Assembly (NCBI GenBank): GCA_964482535.1
Contig: CAYZXU010000080.1
Coordinates: forward strand, 1 to 11,052
Origin: CAYZXU01 sp964482535
GTDB taxonomy: Bacteria; Desulfobacterota; Desulfobacteria; Desulfobacterales; BuS5
DNA: 11,052 bases
Direction: 5' to 3'
The position numbers and the translations under genes were made by a program. The notes beneath the pieces are model-generated. The model worked only from the letters and a program-made list of their open reading frames with translations, was not told the origin of the DNA and made no database searches. This document shows positions 1 through 6,026 of the stretch, piece after piece (position 1 is the stretch's first letter; every line of letters begins with the position of its first letter).

Positions 1-1
1 G

Positions 2-517
2 GGCCCAATAAAACCGGTTGTGCCGGAACTGCAAAAAATCTTTGGAGAAATCATTCTAAAGGTTATTCTGGAGTCGGATGAAAAGGATGACAGGGTCTAT
101 GACCTCAACCCGCTCAAAAGCAGAAATTTTCAATTCAATTTTGATCGGACAAGCGGCATTGAAGACGTGCTGGTGAAAAAACTACGGCTTTCAAGTAAAT
201 TTATCAAAAATGAAAAGATAATACTGGAGGCTGACCCTGCCGATAATCGGCATGCCGTCTATGATTTGTTAGATAGGGTTAAAAGTTACGATATCCAGCT
301 TGACAATTATTATATAACCCAGGTTGGGCTTAAGGTGCTTTTTTATCCTGAACCGGGGGCGTCAAGAGGGAAGATCCGGAGTTTTAATGTATCTTTCCCG
401 AATTCCTGCAATCTGAAACAGGACGGCCGTGACCTTATAATAAGAAAAATGCTTGCAGCCTCTGGAGTGGAGCCACAAGAGCCGGAGGAGCCCAAAGATC
501 CTGAACCCTATGTTTAA
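2..517 (+). CDS. 3' part of an unrecognised gene (partial)
   Basis: The reading frame is open from the first codon of the window, so the gene probably starts upstream. The first possible internal start is GTG at 20 (165 residues from there), but it has no clear ribosome binding site, so I treat the gene as partial. The visible part mixes alpha and beta segments and is soluble. It has no membrane segment and no cysteine cluster (one Cys only), and it ends in an acidic proline-rich tail (EPQEPEEPKDPEPYV) typical of a flexible C-terminus. I do not recognise the family. The next gene begins 15 bases after the stop in the same frame, so the two are probably co-transcribed and may act together. No function can be assigned. 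Confidence 0.6.
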   Translation, partial: GPIKPVVPELQKIFGEIILKVILESDEKDDRVYDLNPLKSRNFQFNFDRTSGIEDVLVKKLRLSSKFIKNEKIILEADPADNRHAVYDLLDRVKSYDIQLDNYYITQVGLKVLFYPEPGASRGKIRSFNVSFPNSCNLKQDGRDLIIRKMLAASGVEPQEPEEPKDPEPYV

Positions 518-532
518 CCCCAAAGAAGAACC

Positions 533-1603
533 TTGCAGCCAAATAATAACCTCATAAGGGAGATCCTTAATCGTATTGGCACCGGTATTCCTGATGCTCT
601 TAGTATCGGGTATAAGGAAGTGAATGCGTGGCCACAACCCGCTTTTAATGCTTTAATAAAGCATGGTGTTATAAAACCCGTGTCTCCAGCAAATGTGATA
701 ATTTGTCCAGGTTGTGAGAAAGCCTGCCTGATGCCGGTAATTGTATATCCCACCCACGATGACAGACCAGCCCGCATATTTATTGCCTGCGATAAGCGGG
801 AGGATACCGGCCGTATTCCGATTGAACCTTCAGACCTTGAGCAATGGCAAATAGATATTGGCCGGTTTGTCTCTTTGCTGGCGTCGGCTCTTGATACAGG
901 TCATTCGCCCGATAAAATTATACCACTGCAAGCCTTTTATCTTGGCGCTGCCACCATTAACCGTAAAAAACGATCCGCCATTTTCGTTAGCAACAAAAAA
1001 ACCCTGGAATCCCCGCTTGAGGCGGGTCTGTTTGAAGAATATTTACGTCCTTTTTTTCTTGTTGCTGGTGGACTGAATGCACCGCAAAAAATAAAGCAGG
1101 GGCAATTAGTATCTTTACAGCAGATTTTGATATTTTCTGAAAATGGTCTGTCAGTGGATATGGATGCGTTAAAGGTATTACTTTCCACTAAAAAAGAAAC
1201 ACGGCAGGATGTTATTTCGTTTTCTGTTCCGGCAGATACAGAATGGAACCATGTGTTCATTTCTTTTGTGAATGAGCATACTGTGCTGATCCGAGTTGGC
1301 AAACAGACCGAACACCGCAGTTTTGATGAGATGGGATTCAGTGACGCAAGAAAGGCTGTCAGTGAGCCATCTGGCCTTTGGGCTATTTTCCGCGAACTGG
1401 CCAAATTAAACGGCGAAATGACCTTTCAGGATTCCGTCCATACATTCAAAGATCCGGAAAAGATAAAAAAAAAGGTGTCACAGATAAGAAAGAAACTTCA
1501 GGTTGTTTTCCCGAATATCCCAGGCGATCCATTTCATCCTTATAAACAGGCCAAGGGATATAAAACTCGTTTTACTCTCAATACCCTTCCTTCCTTCATG
1601 TAA
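533..1603 (+). CDS. Cys-cluster protein with possible C-terminal winged helix, function unknown
   Basis: A 356-residue protein starting at TTG 533. The stop of the upstream gene at 515-517 is in the same frame, and TTG is the first usable start after it, behind a weak purine-rich stretch (AAAGAAGAA). Residues 1-50 look helical. Cys58, Cys61, Cys65 and Cys86 (CPGCEKAC, then IAC) could form a zinc site. A middle domain of about residues 105-235 is unassigned. The last 60 residues (KKKVSQIRKKL, then KGYKTRFTL) resemble the recognition-helix and wing layout of OmpR-type winged-helix domains. That points to a DNA-binding or regulatory role, but this is inference from pattern only. The gene sits directly upstream of a palindrome that could be an operator, and it heads the AlpA/primase module. 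Confidence 0.65.
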   Translation: MQPNNNLIREILNRIGTGIPDALSIGYKEVNAWPQPAFNALIKHGVIKPVSPANVIICPGCEKACLMPVIVYPTHDDRPARIFIACDKREDTGRIPIEPSDLEQWQIDIGRFVSLLASALDTGHSPDKIIPLQAFYLGAATINRKKRSAIFVSNKKTLESPLEAGLFEEYLRPFFLVAGGLNAPQKIKQGQLVSLQQILIFSENGLSVDMDALKVLLSTKKETRQDVISFSVPADTEWNHVFISFVNEHTVLIRVGKQTEHRSFDEMGFSDARKAVSEPSGLWAIFRELAKLNGEMTFQDSVHTFKDPEKIKKKVSQIRKKLQVVFPNIPGDPFHPYKQAKGYKTRFTLNTLPSFM

Positions 1604-1607
1604 GTTC

Positions 1608-1623
1608 TGGTGAAATTTCACCA
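1608..1623. promoter_or_regulatory. Palindrome, possible operator 1
   Basis: A perfect 16-bp palindrome, TGGTGAAATTTCACCA, begins 4 bases after the stop of the upstream gene. Its 12-bp core GTGAAATTTCAC recurs exactly at 1708-1719. Two identical symmetric sites 88 bases apart (core to core) in one gap upstream of a regulator gene suggest a dimeric DNA-binding protein. The half-site TGTGA/TCACA recalls CRP, but the spacing here is 4 rather than 6 bases, so I do not call it a CRP site. No T run follows, so it is not an intrinsic terminator by itself. Confidence 0.45.
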
Positions 1624-1707
1624 ATTTCCTAAAATATTTTTTATTTTTTTATTCTTAGTATTTTCAAGCTGTTGCCAAGAGCAACCAAACAAAAACACAC
1701 TGTTCCT

Positions 1708-1719
1708 GTGAAATTTCAC
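1708..1719. promoter_or_regulatory. Palindrome, possible operator 2
   Basis: A perfect 12-bp palindrome, GTGAAATTTCAC, identical to the core of the site at 1608-1623. Its right part (AATTTCA, 1712-1718) can also pair with TGAAATT at 1752-1758 to close a three-way junction in RNA, so the element may act as DNA operator, RNA stem or both. Confidence 0.4.
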
Positions 1720-1775
1720 GAATCGGGGTAAAGCCGACACTTTGGACAGTGTGAAATTCGCCGAAAGGCGATGCA

Positions 1776-1823
1776 GACCCTGCGGAGTCCAGGTCGGGCT
1801 GGACTTCACGGGGTCTTTTTTTT
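1776..1823 (+). terminator. Intrinsic terminator or attenuator
   Basis: GACCC (1776-1780) pairs with GGGTC (1811-1815), and AGTCCAG (1786-1792) pairs with CTGGACT (1799-1805) around the loop GTCGGG. The segments between are mostly paired, with one C/A mismatch. Eight T residues follow directly. This is one of the strongest terminator-like signals in the window. Its place just before the next ribosome binding site suggests conditional termination. Confidence 0.75.
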
Positions 1824-1840
1824 CTAAACAGAGGAAAAAA

Positions 1841-1936
1841 ATGAAGGTTTTAATCATGACGAAACACGGCAAAAAAATCATTGATCTTAACCGGCGCAAG
1901 GCAAGGGTTTACTTACAACTTTTATTCCTAACTTAA
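1841..1936 (+). CDS. Small ORF (31 aa), possibly a truncated remnant
   Basis: ATG at 1841 has GAGG at 1831-1834, 6 bases upstream. The 31-residue product is basic in the middle (MTKHGKKIIDLNRRKAR) and ends hydrophobic (VYLQLLFLT). The stop at 1934-1936 touches the ribosome binding site of the AlpA gene, so translation of this ORF could couple to AlpA. From memory, the segment KKIIDLNRRKA resembles the N-terminus of small Cys-rich proteins in deltaproteobacterial mobile elements, which continue with a Cys-rich part that is absent here. On that view this is a 5' remnant. It could equally be a leader peptide or chance. Confidence 0.4.
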   Translation: MKVLIMTKHGKKIIDLNRRKARVYLQLLFLT

Positions 1937-1947
1937 GAGGTGCAACA

Positions 1948-2169
1948 ATGGCGAATACAATCCAAAATAAACTTACAATTCTTAGACGTAAAGAAGTTGA
2001 ACAAAGAACAGGTTTATCACGATCAACAATTTATCTCCGCATCCAGGAAGGAAAATTCCCAAAGCCAATCAATCTTGGTGCGCGGGCTGTTGGCTGGCTG
2101 GGGCATGAAATTGATGCATGGCTGATAGCACGCATTAAAAAGCGTGATAACATGCAGGAGGTGGGTTAA
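1948..2169 (+). CDS. alpA: AlpA-family helix-turn-helix regulator
   Basis: A 73-residue protein with the classic AlpA/MerR-like layout: LRRKEVEQRTGLSRSTIYLR (residues about 12-31) is the helix-turn-helix, followed by the wing region EGKFPKPINLG and the conserved GWLGHEIDAWL. Length and order match the prophage AlpA family, small activators of excision genes in cryptic prophage and satellite elements. ATG 1948 follows AGAGG at 1936-1940. The stop overlaps the start of the primase gene by one base (TAATG), so the two are co-translated. It probably controls excision or replication genes of this element. No integrase lies in the window, so its usual target may be outside. Its own control may involve the palindromes and RNA structure upstream. 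Confidence 0.92.
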   Translation: MANTIQNKLTILRRKEVEQRTGLSRSTIYLRIQEGKFPKPINLGARAVGWLGHEIDAWLIARIKKRDNMQEVG

Positions 2170-3044
2170 TGTCTCCAAAAACAGAAAGGTCGCTGCTCCC
2201 TGGCACGGAGCAACGACCCAAACAAAATATTACAACTAAAAAAAATAATATCACAAACATGGGAAATGTCAAATGGGGAAAAAAAGATTTTGAAGAGCTA
2301 AAAAGAGTATTGCCTGGATATGAAACTTTCACAGAATTAAAACGGGTCTCTGAAAGCGAAAAAGCAGGGCCGTGTCCCTTTTGTGGTGGGGTTGACCGGT
2401 TCAGGGTAACAGAAAAAGGCTGGTTTTTTTGCAGGCAATGCGCGCCCGACAAGAACCATGGAGCCGGTGACATTGTTGAATTTCATAAAAGGAAGTTCAA
2501 ACAAACTATCCCAGAGCTTTGCAAGCAATACCTGTCAGGCTATTCCACGGCAGACAAAAACGAGCCTATACCAGAACAGTCAGAACAGCCGTTTTTATCC
2601 TCAAAAGACTGGCAAAACAAAGGTATTAAAGTAATAAGGTTTGCTTTAAACCTTCTGCATGATCGGCGGAAGATTGACAAGAAGGTCGTGTCAGAATTAT
2701 TTGAAACTGGTCAGATTAAAACTATTATGCATGCAACTAAAAGCTGCGTAACCTTCCCTTTTTTTGACCTGTCAAGTGAGAATGTACCCGCCATACAGTA
2801 CATTGCTGTTGACAGGAAACCTTTTCCATTTACCGTTAAAAATGGGAGTCCGGCAAATAAGGTATTTAGAAAAGGTTCAAAGCCTGGTAGCGATTGTTTT
2901 TTTACAGTAGGCGCAAGCATTCAAGACTCAAGAACGGATTTGATAATCAGCGAATCTGTAATAAATGCTATCACAGCGCACGAATGCTACCCTAATGCCT
3001 GTTCTATTGCCCTGGGCGGTTCCAACATACATACGGAAACTTGA
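2169..3044 (+). CDS. Primase fragment 1: zinc finger and start of toprim
   Basis: A 291-residue fragment starting at ATG 2169 behind AGGAGG at 2156-2161, overlapping the alpA stop by one base. The first 35 residues are polar and low in complexity. Cys69, Cys72, Cys88 and Cys91 form the CHC2-type zinc ribbon (CPFCGG and FFCRQC), which binds template DNA in primases. Residues about 150-290 hold the toprim N-terminal part and its catalytic Glu motif (SESVINAITAHE). The last residues after GGSN (IHTET) are out of frame and follow the ACAT duplication. If translated, it would carry the zinc finger but only half of the toprim site. Confidence 0.8.
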   Translation: MSPKTERSLLPGTEQRPKQNITTKKNNITNMGNVKWGKKDFEELKRVLPGYETFTELKRVSESEKAGPCPFCGGVDRFRVTEKGWFFCRQCAPDKNHGAGDIVEFHKRKFKQTIPELCKQYLSGYSTADKNEPIPEQSEQPFLSSKDWQNKGIKVIRFALNLLHDRRKIDKKVVSELFETGQIKTIMHATKSCVTFPFFDLSSENVPAIQYIAVDRKPFPFTVKNGSPANKVFRKGSKPGSDCFFTVGASIQDSRTDLIISESVINAITAHECYPNACSIALGGSNIHTET

Positions 3045-4320
3045 AAGCTTAAAACCGCATATAAACGGGCGCAAGGTTATCGTATGCGGTGACTATGACC
3101 AAGCAGGTGAAAAGATGGTGTCGGCTGTTCGGCGAGCCCTGGATTCAAATGTACATGCCATAAGCTTTGAGTCAGCGGATAAACAAGGGCTTGACATAAA
3201 TGATCTTCTACAGGCAGGGCAAAAAGACCGGATTATTGAGCTTATCAACGATGCAAAGCCTGTGGCAATGCAGGAGTCCACAGACGGAGCAGACCTTGAC
3301 CCGGAAACCGTTTCGGCCTTGCTTGGCGATATTCTACAAAAAAGTGCTGAAGACCCGGGAGCTGTTTTTTTGCCTGACGCCCTGGAAGCTCTGGCCTATC
3401 TATCGAAAAACAACAAGTCGGAATATATGCGCTGGCGGGCAAAATTTAAAAAGATCAAAGATGTTTCGGTCTGTGAAATTGATAAAAGCGTCAAGGGAGA
3501 TTCCGAGGATGAGGAGAAATGTAGAATAGACGATATAATTAAATTTTTGAAAGAAAAAGCAACGTTCTGTCATGACTCCGAAGAAAATAGTTTTATGATT
3601 ATTAATGCGGATGATCACGAGGAACTTTATTCTGTAGGCAGCCGAACGTCTAACAAAAAAATCCAACACATGATTTATACTGAGCTGGAAGAATCAATCG
3701 GCGAACAGACAATGAAGACGGTTAACAGTGCCTTGGCTTGTTTTGGCCTGTTCGATGGGCCGGAAGAGGATATATATTTAAGAGCTGGGCGCAATGAGAA
3801 TGGTTATTTTATAGACCTTTGTAATGATAAATGGCAGGTAGTGCAGATTGACCAGTTCGGCTGGAAGATTCTTAACCGCTCACCTGTCCGTTTTAGGCGT
3901 ACACAAACAATGCAGCCCATACCTGAGCCAGACAAAAAATCTAATTTATCGGCACTGTGGCAATATGTCAATATTCCTGAATCAGATCAGATTTTTGTCT
4001 TGGCCTTCATTCTGGAATGTTGGCGACCTGATACACAAAAGCCGATACTGGAATTAACCGGCGTTCAGGGTACTGGAAAAAGCAACATTGCAGAAACTCT
4101 GCGCGATTTGATTGACCCTAATTCAGTCAATCTGCGAGCCAGGCCAAAGCAAATAGAAGATGTCTTTGTATCAGCGACAAACAACTGGCTGGTCAATTAC
4201 AATAATCTCTCTCATATTTCGGCGGTATGCAAGACGCGCTTTGCGTTCTTGCCACGGGCGACGGTTATGCCGGACGGTTGCTTTACACAAACCTTGAAGA
4301 AGCATCGGTTAATGTTCTAA
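3034..4320 (+). CDS. Primase fragment 2: rest of toprim and helicase Walker A
   Basis: This frame is open from before 2965, but true homology begins at RKLESLKPHINGRKV, about 3034. It carries the toprim metal-binding motif VIVCGDYDQAGEK, then a linker and helical region. The helicase start is LELTGVQGTGKSNIAETL (Walker A), followed by the Walker B-like NNWLVNYNNLSHIS. The last 30 or so residues after HISA are out of frame and end at 4320. There is no ribosome binding site at the fragment's beginning, so independent translation is unlikely. Confidence 0.72.
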   Translation, partial: RKLESLKPHINGRKVIVCGDYDQAGEKMVSAVRRALDSNVHAISFESADKQGLDINDLLQAGQKDRIIELINDAKPVAMQESTDGADLDPETVSALLGDILQKSAEDPGAVFLPDALEALAYLSKNNKSEYMRWRAKFKKIKDVSVCEIDKSVKGDSEDEEKCRIDDIIKFLKEKATFCHDSEENSFMIINADDHEELYSVGSRTSNKKIQHMIYTELEESIGEQTMKTVNSALACFGLFDGPEEDIYLRAGRNENGYFIDLCNDKWQVVQIDQFGWKILNRSPVRFRRTQTMQPIPEPDKKSNLSALWQYVNIPESDQIFVLAFILECWRPDTQKPILELTGVQGTGKSNIAETLRDLIDPNSVNLRARPKQIEDVFVSATNNWLVNYNNLSHISAVCKTRFAFLPRATVMPDGCFTQTLKKHRLMF

Positions 4321-4979
4321 GACCTGTCATTATTAATGGTATAAGTCAGCTTGCCACGAATCAAGACCTTATAGATCGTTTGATTCATATTGATGTGCCG
4401 GAATTAAAAAATTTTGTTCCTGATAAAAAATTAAAAAAAATGTATAGCCAGGACAAACCTAAAATTTTGGCGGACTTATTTGATCTCTTTAGCCGGGCAT
4501 TGAAGATCCTTCCAACATTAGAATTTGACAGGCTCCCAAGAATGGCAGACTTTGCGATTCTTGGTGAAGCTGTGTCACAGGCTATGGGGGCAGAGCCTGG
4601 GGATTTTATCACAAGATACAATTTGAAAAGATCGGCTGCTCTTATGTCTTCTTTGGATAGCTCTTCCGTAGGAGGCGCAATTCTGAATTATTTCAATTTT
4701 GGGAATGGAACCATTGACAAAATGTATGTCAGAGAAATTTTAAAAATGCTTGAACAATATAAGCCTTCAGGCGAAACTTGGGTTAAAACTGCAAAGGGCC
4801 TTGCTGACCAGCTGCGGAGGATTAAACCAGGGCTCAAAGAAGCGGGTATTAAGGTTACTTTTCATAAACGAGATATACATGGTGTACGTGTTACAATCAA
4901 ACTTTTTTCTTTTTCCGGGAATAATCTGAGGGGGGGTAACAACGTTCATGCCTTAAACCCTTGTCAATCGTGGCTTTAG
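4227..4979 (+). CDS. Primase fragment 3: C-terminal helicase part
   Basis: A 250-residue frame starting at MQDALCVLATGDGYAGRLLY, which continues the helicase core. PVIINGI is a sensor-1-like strand and QDLIDRLIHIDVPEL the following conserved stretch. A C-terminal part of about 110 residues (from DKMYVREILKML) may be a winged-helix DNA-binding domain, as often seen in these helicases. The ATG at 4227 is internal to the ancestral gene, with no clear ribosome binding site. The 3' end of the coding region contains the left arm of a 16-bp inverted repeat. Confidence 0.7.
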   Translation: MQDALCVLATGDGYAGRLLYTNLEEASVNVLRPVIINGISQLATNQDLIDRLIHIDVPELKNFVPDKKLKKMYSQDKPKILADLFDLFSRALKILPTLEFDRLPRMADFAILGEAVSQAMGAEPGDFITRYNLKRSAALMSSLDSSSVGGAILNYFNFGNGTIDKMYVREILKMLEQYKPSGETWVKTAKGLADQLRRIKPGLKEAGIKVTFHKRDIHGVRVTIKLFSFSGNNLRGGNNVHALNPCQSWL

Positions 4980-5011
4980 AAAAATTATGTATGTTATGAA
5001 CGTTGTTACCC
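4934..5011. repeat. 16-bp perfect inverted repeat at the primase 3' end
   Basis: GGGTAACAACGTTCAT at 4934-4949 is the exact reverse complement of 4996-5011, with 46 bases between. The left arm is inside the last codons of the primase gene (GNNVH) and follows a run of seven G. The right arm lies 17 bases past the stop. No T run follows, so it is not a typical terminator. It could be a site for replication or recombination, or a hairpin protecting the mRNA end. Confidence 0.7.
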
Positions 5012-5059
5012 TATGTTTATATCTGTGGAGAAAAAAGAAAAAGTGAAAGGCGGGCAAAA

Positions 5060-5227
5060 ATGCTTGAACAAATAAGTAAATTCGGTGTCGAGATCAAACT
5101 TGAGGGCCAAAACAACTTAAGACTTATCCTGGCTGCTGAATTGCCGGAAGAAAAAAAAGCTGAATTAACGGCAATTGTCAAAGCGAACAAGGCACAGATT
5201 ATCCAGGATATTAAAAATCAGGCTTAA
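5060..5227 (+). CDS. Small TubC_N-docking-like protein
   Basis: A 55-residue product from ATG 5060, preceded by AAAGGCGGG. An in-frame upstream start at 5003 exists but lies in the inverted repeat and lacks a ribosome binding site. The pattern LEQISKFGVEIKLEGQNNLRL, then LPEEKKAELTAIVKANKAQIIQDI, matches the alpha-beta-beta-alpha layout of TubC_N-type docking domains. Small proteins of this kind sit next to primases in mobile elements, where their role is unknown. It ends within the overlapping Cys-rich frame. The two may be one gene split by an extra A in the A5 run near 5213-5217, since dropping one A gives QDIKIRLKPDWCLSC. Confident that it is coding; the family call is moderate. Confidence 0.6.
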   Translation: MLEQISKFGVEIKLEGQNNLRLILAAELPEEKKAELTAIVKANKAQIIQDIKNQA

Positions 5228-5399
5228 ACCAGACTGGTGTTTGTCCTGTGAAGGACACTGCTACAAACAGCTTGACGGAATGCTCACACTTTTTTGCAAC
5301 ATGGAATCGGAAGCTGTTTACTATCTGAATAAATGCCCTTCAGGTTATTGGATAAAGGATAAGAAAGGCTGGCCGCATACGCTCAATGAAGGCTATTAA
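5175..5399 (+). CDS. Small Cys-rich protein, possibly the C-terminal half of the preceding gene
   Basis: The frame is open from TTG 5175, but residues before about 5223 duplicate the preceding gene in another frame and do not look authentic. The likely coding part reads LKPDWCLSCEGHCYKQLDG, then LTLFCNMES and LNKCPSGYW. It has five cysteines (CxxC, CxxxC, then single Cys), consistent with a zinc-binding module, and many aromatic residues. No ATG or GTG start with a ribosome binding site exists, which favours either a frameshifted fusion with the docking-like peptide or translational coupling. Function unknown. The start is uncertain. Confidence 0.45.
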   Translation: MSKRTRHRLSRILKIRLKPDWCLSCEGHCYKQLDGMLTLFCNMESEAVYYLNKCPSGYWIKDKKGWPHTLNEGY

Positions 5400-5435
5400 A
5401 TCTAAAACTGTGGCGGTTACAGGTGAGGTGAAAAA

Positions 5436-6026
5436 ATGGGAAAAGTAACAGAATTAAAGTCTAAAGGAAAAATCGAGATCAAACAGGAATTTGTTGATCT
5501 CAGGGCAAAGGGGCATTCGATTCGGAGTATTGCCGAGGCTCTCAGTTTATCTCCGCAAACCTTAATAAATTGGGAAAGAGAGTTTAATCAGGAAATTGCC
5601 GAATTAAAGGCCATACAGCTTGAATCTTTATATGAAAGCTTCGGTTTAATGAAACAGCATAGACTTGAAGAAATATCCCGGCAGCTTCAAAAAATACAGA
5701 CGGCACTATCTTCCCGGGACTTATCTGATCTTTCCACAGAAAAACTTATGGAATTGAACCTGAAGTATCTGGAAAGAGCGGATAAGGAATATCAAGAGCC
5801 TAAATTTTTCTTACAAAGCAAAAGTAACAAAACTGGTACAAAACTGGACAGTCAGGAAATCGCATTTGAACTAAATCAGCTATTGTTGAGATTCAGAACC
5901 GGTTCCGTCAATGCTGTGGAAGCGCATCGGGAAGTCTCTATCCTCAAGAGTATGTTAAAATCCGAAGAGCAGGCTGGCATTCAGGAAATGGTGGAACAGC
6001 TTAAAACGCTTCTGGAGGGACAATGA
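5436..6026 (+). CDS. Helix-turn-helix and coiled-coil protein
   Basis: A 196-residue protein from ATG 5436 with AGGTGAGG just upstream. Residues about 17-52 (EFVDLRAKGHSIRSIAEALSLSPQTLINWERE) form a homeodomain-like helix-turn-helix, as in small terminase subunits and transposase-type regulators. The rest is charged and helical with likely coiled coils (about residues 53-115), then a helical tail. No membrane segments. Its stop overlaps the start of the next gene (ATGA), so the two products are made together and probably interact. It could be a terminase-small-subunit relative, or a regulator of this pair. No large terminase is visible, so I keep the call general. Confidence 0.7.
   Translation: MGKVTELKSKGKIEIKQEFVDLRAKGHSIRSIAEALSLSPQTLINWEREFNQEIAELKAIQLESLYESFGLMKQHRLEEISRQLQKIQTALSSRDLSDLSTEKLMELNLKYLERADKEYQEPKFFLQSKSNKTGTKLDSQEIAFELNQLLLRFRTGSVNAVEAHREVSILKSMLKSEEQAGIQEMVEQLKTLLEGQ

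Larger units (their letters stand above)
1708..1823 (+). ncRNA. Predicted structured RNA or leader ending in a terminator
   Basis: Pairing by eye gives a compact fold. The outer stem is 1712-1718 with 1752-1758. Inside it, TCGG/CCGA (1723-1726 with 1734-1737) is directly followed by CACT/AGTG (1738-1741 with 1748-1751), making a three-way junction with almost no unpaired linker. CGCC-GAAA-GGCG (1759-1770) follows at once, with a GNRA tetraloop. A 17-bp hairpin ends at T8 (1816-1823). No protein-coding reading explains this region. It may be a small RNA or a 5' leader with attenuator for the AlpA/primase genes, since the terminator ends 7 bases before a ribosome binding site. It matches no riboswitch class I know. 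No promoter could be called with confidence. Confidence 0.5.
2169..4979 (+). pseudogene. Toprim primase / SF3-like helicase, broken by two frameshifts
   Basis: Joined across two shifts, this is one gene of about 935 residues, typical of phage and satellite replication proteins with a CHC2 zinc finger, a toprim primase and a C-terminal AAA+/SF3-type helicase. The zinc ribbon (CPFC...CRQC), the toprim Glu (ESVINA, codon 2952-2954), the toprim DYD (3091-3099) and the Walker A GVQGTGKS (4060-4083) lie in the expected order. Break 1 is near 3024-3034: ACAT is present twice in tandem, and removing one copy restores GGSNIRKLESL. Break 2 is near 4222-4227: one added base restores NLSHISA-x-MQDALC, with the spacing I recall from relatives. 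As read, the two toprim motifs are in different frames and the helicase is cut in half, so the gene should be inactive unless the breaks are assembly errors or recoding. Confidence 0.85.

Noticed and set aside
937..1404. Minus-strand ORF of 155 aa
   Set aside because: Antisense shadow of the 356-aa gene, with no start signal.
1707..1720. CRP site
   Set aside because: TGTGA and TCAC halves are present but separated by 4 rather than 6 bases.
1742..1840. Longer version of the small ORF starting at TTG 1742
   Set aside because: The added codons run through the RNA hairpins and terminator and there is no ribosome binding site at 1742; ATG 1841 is well placed.
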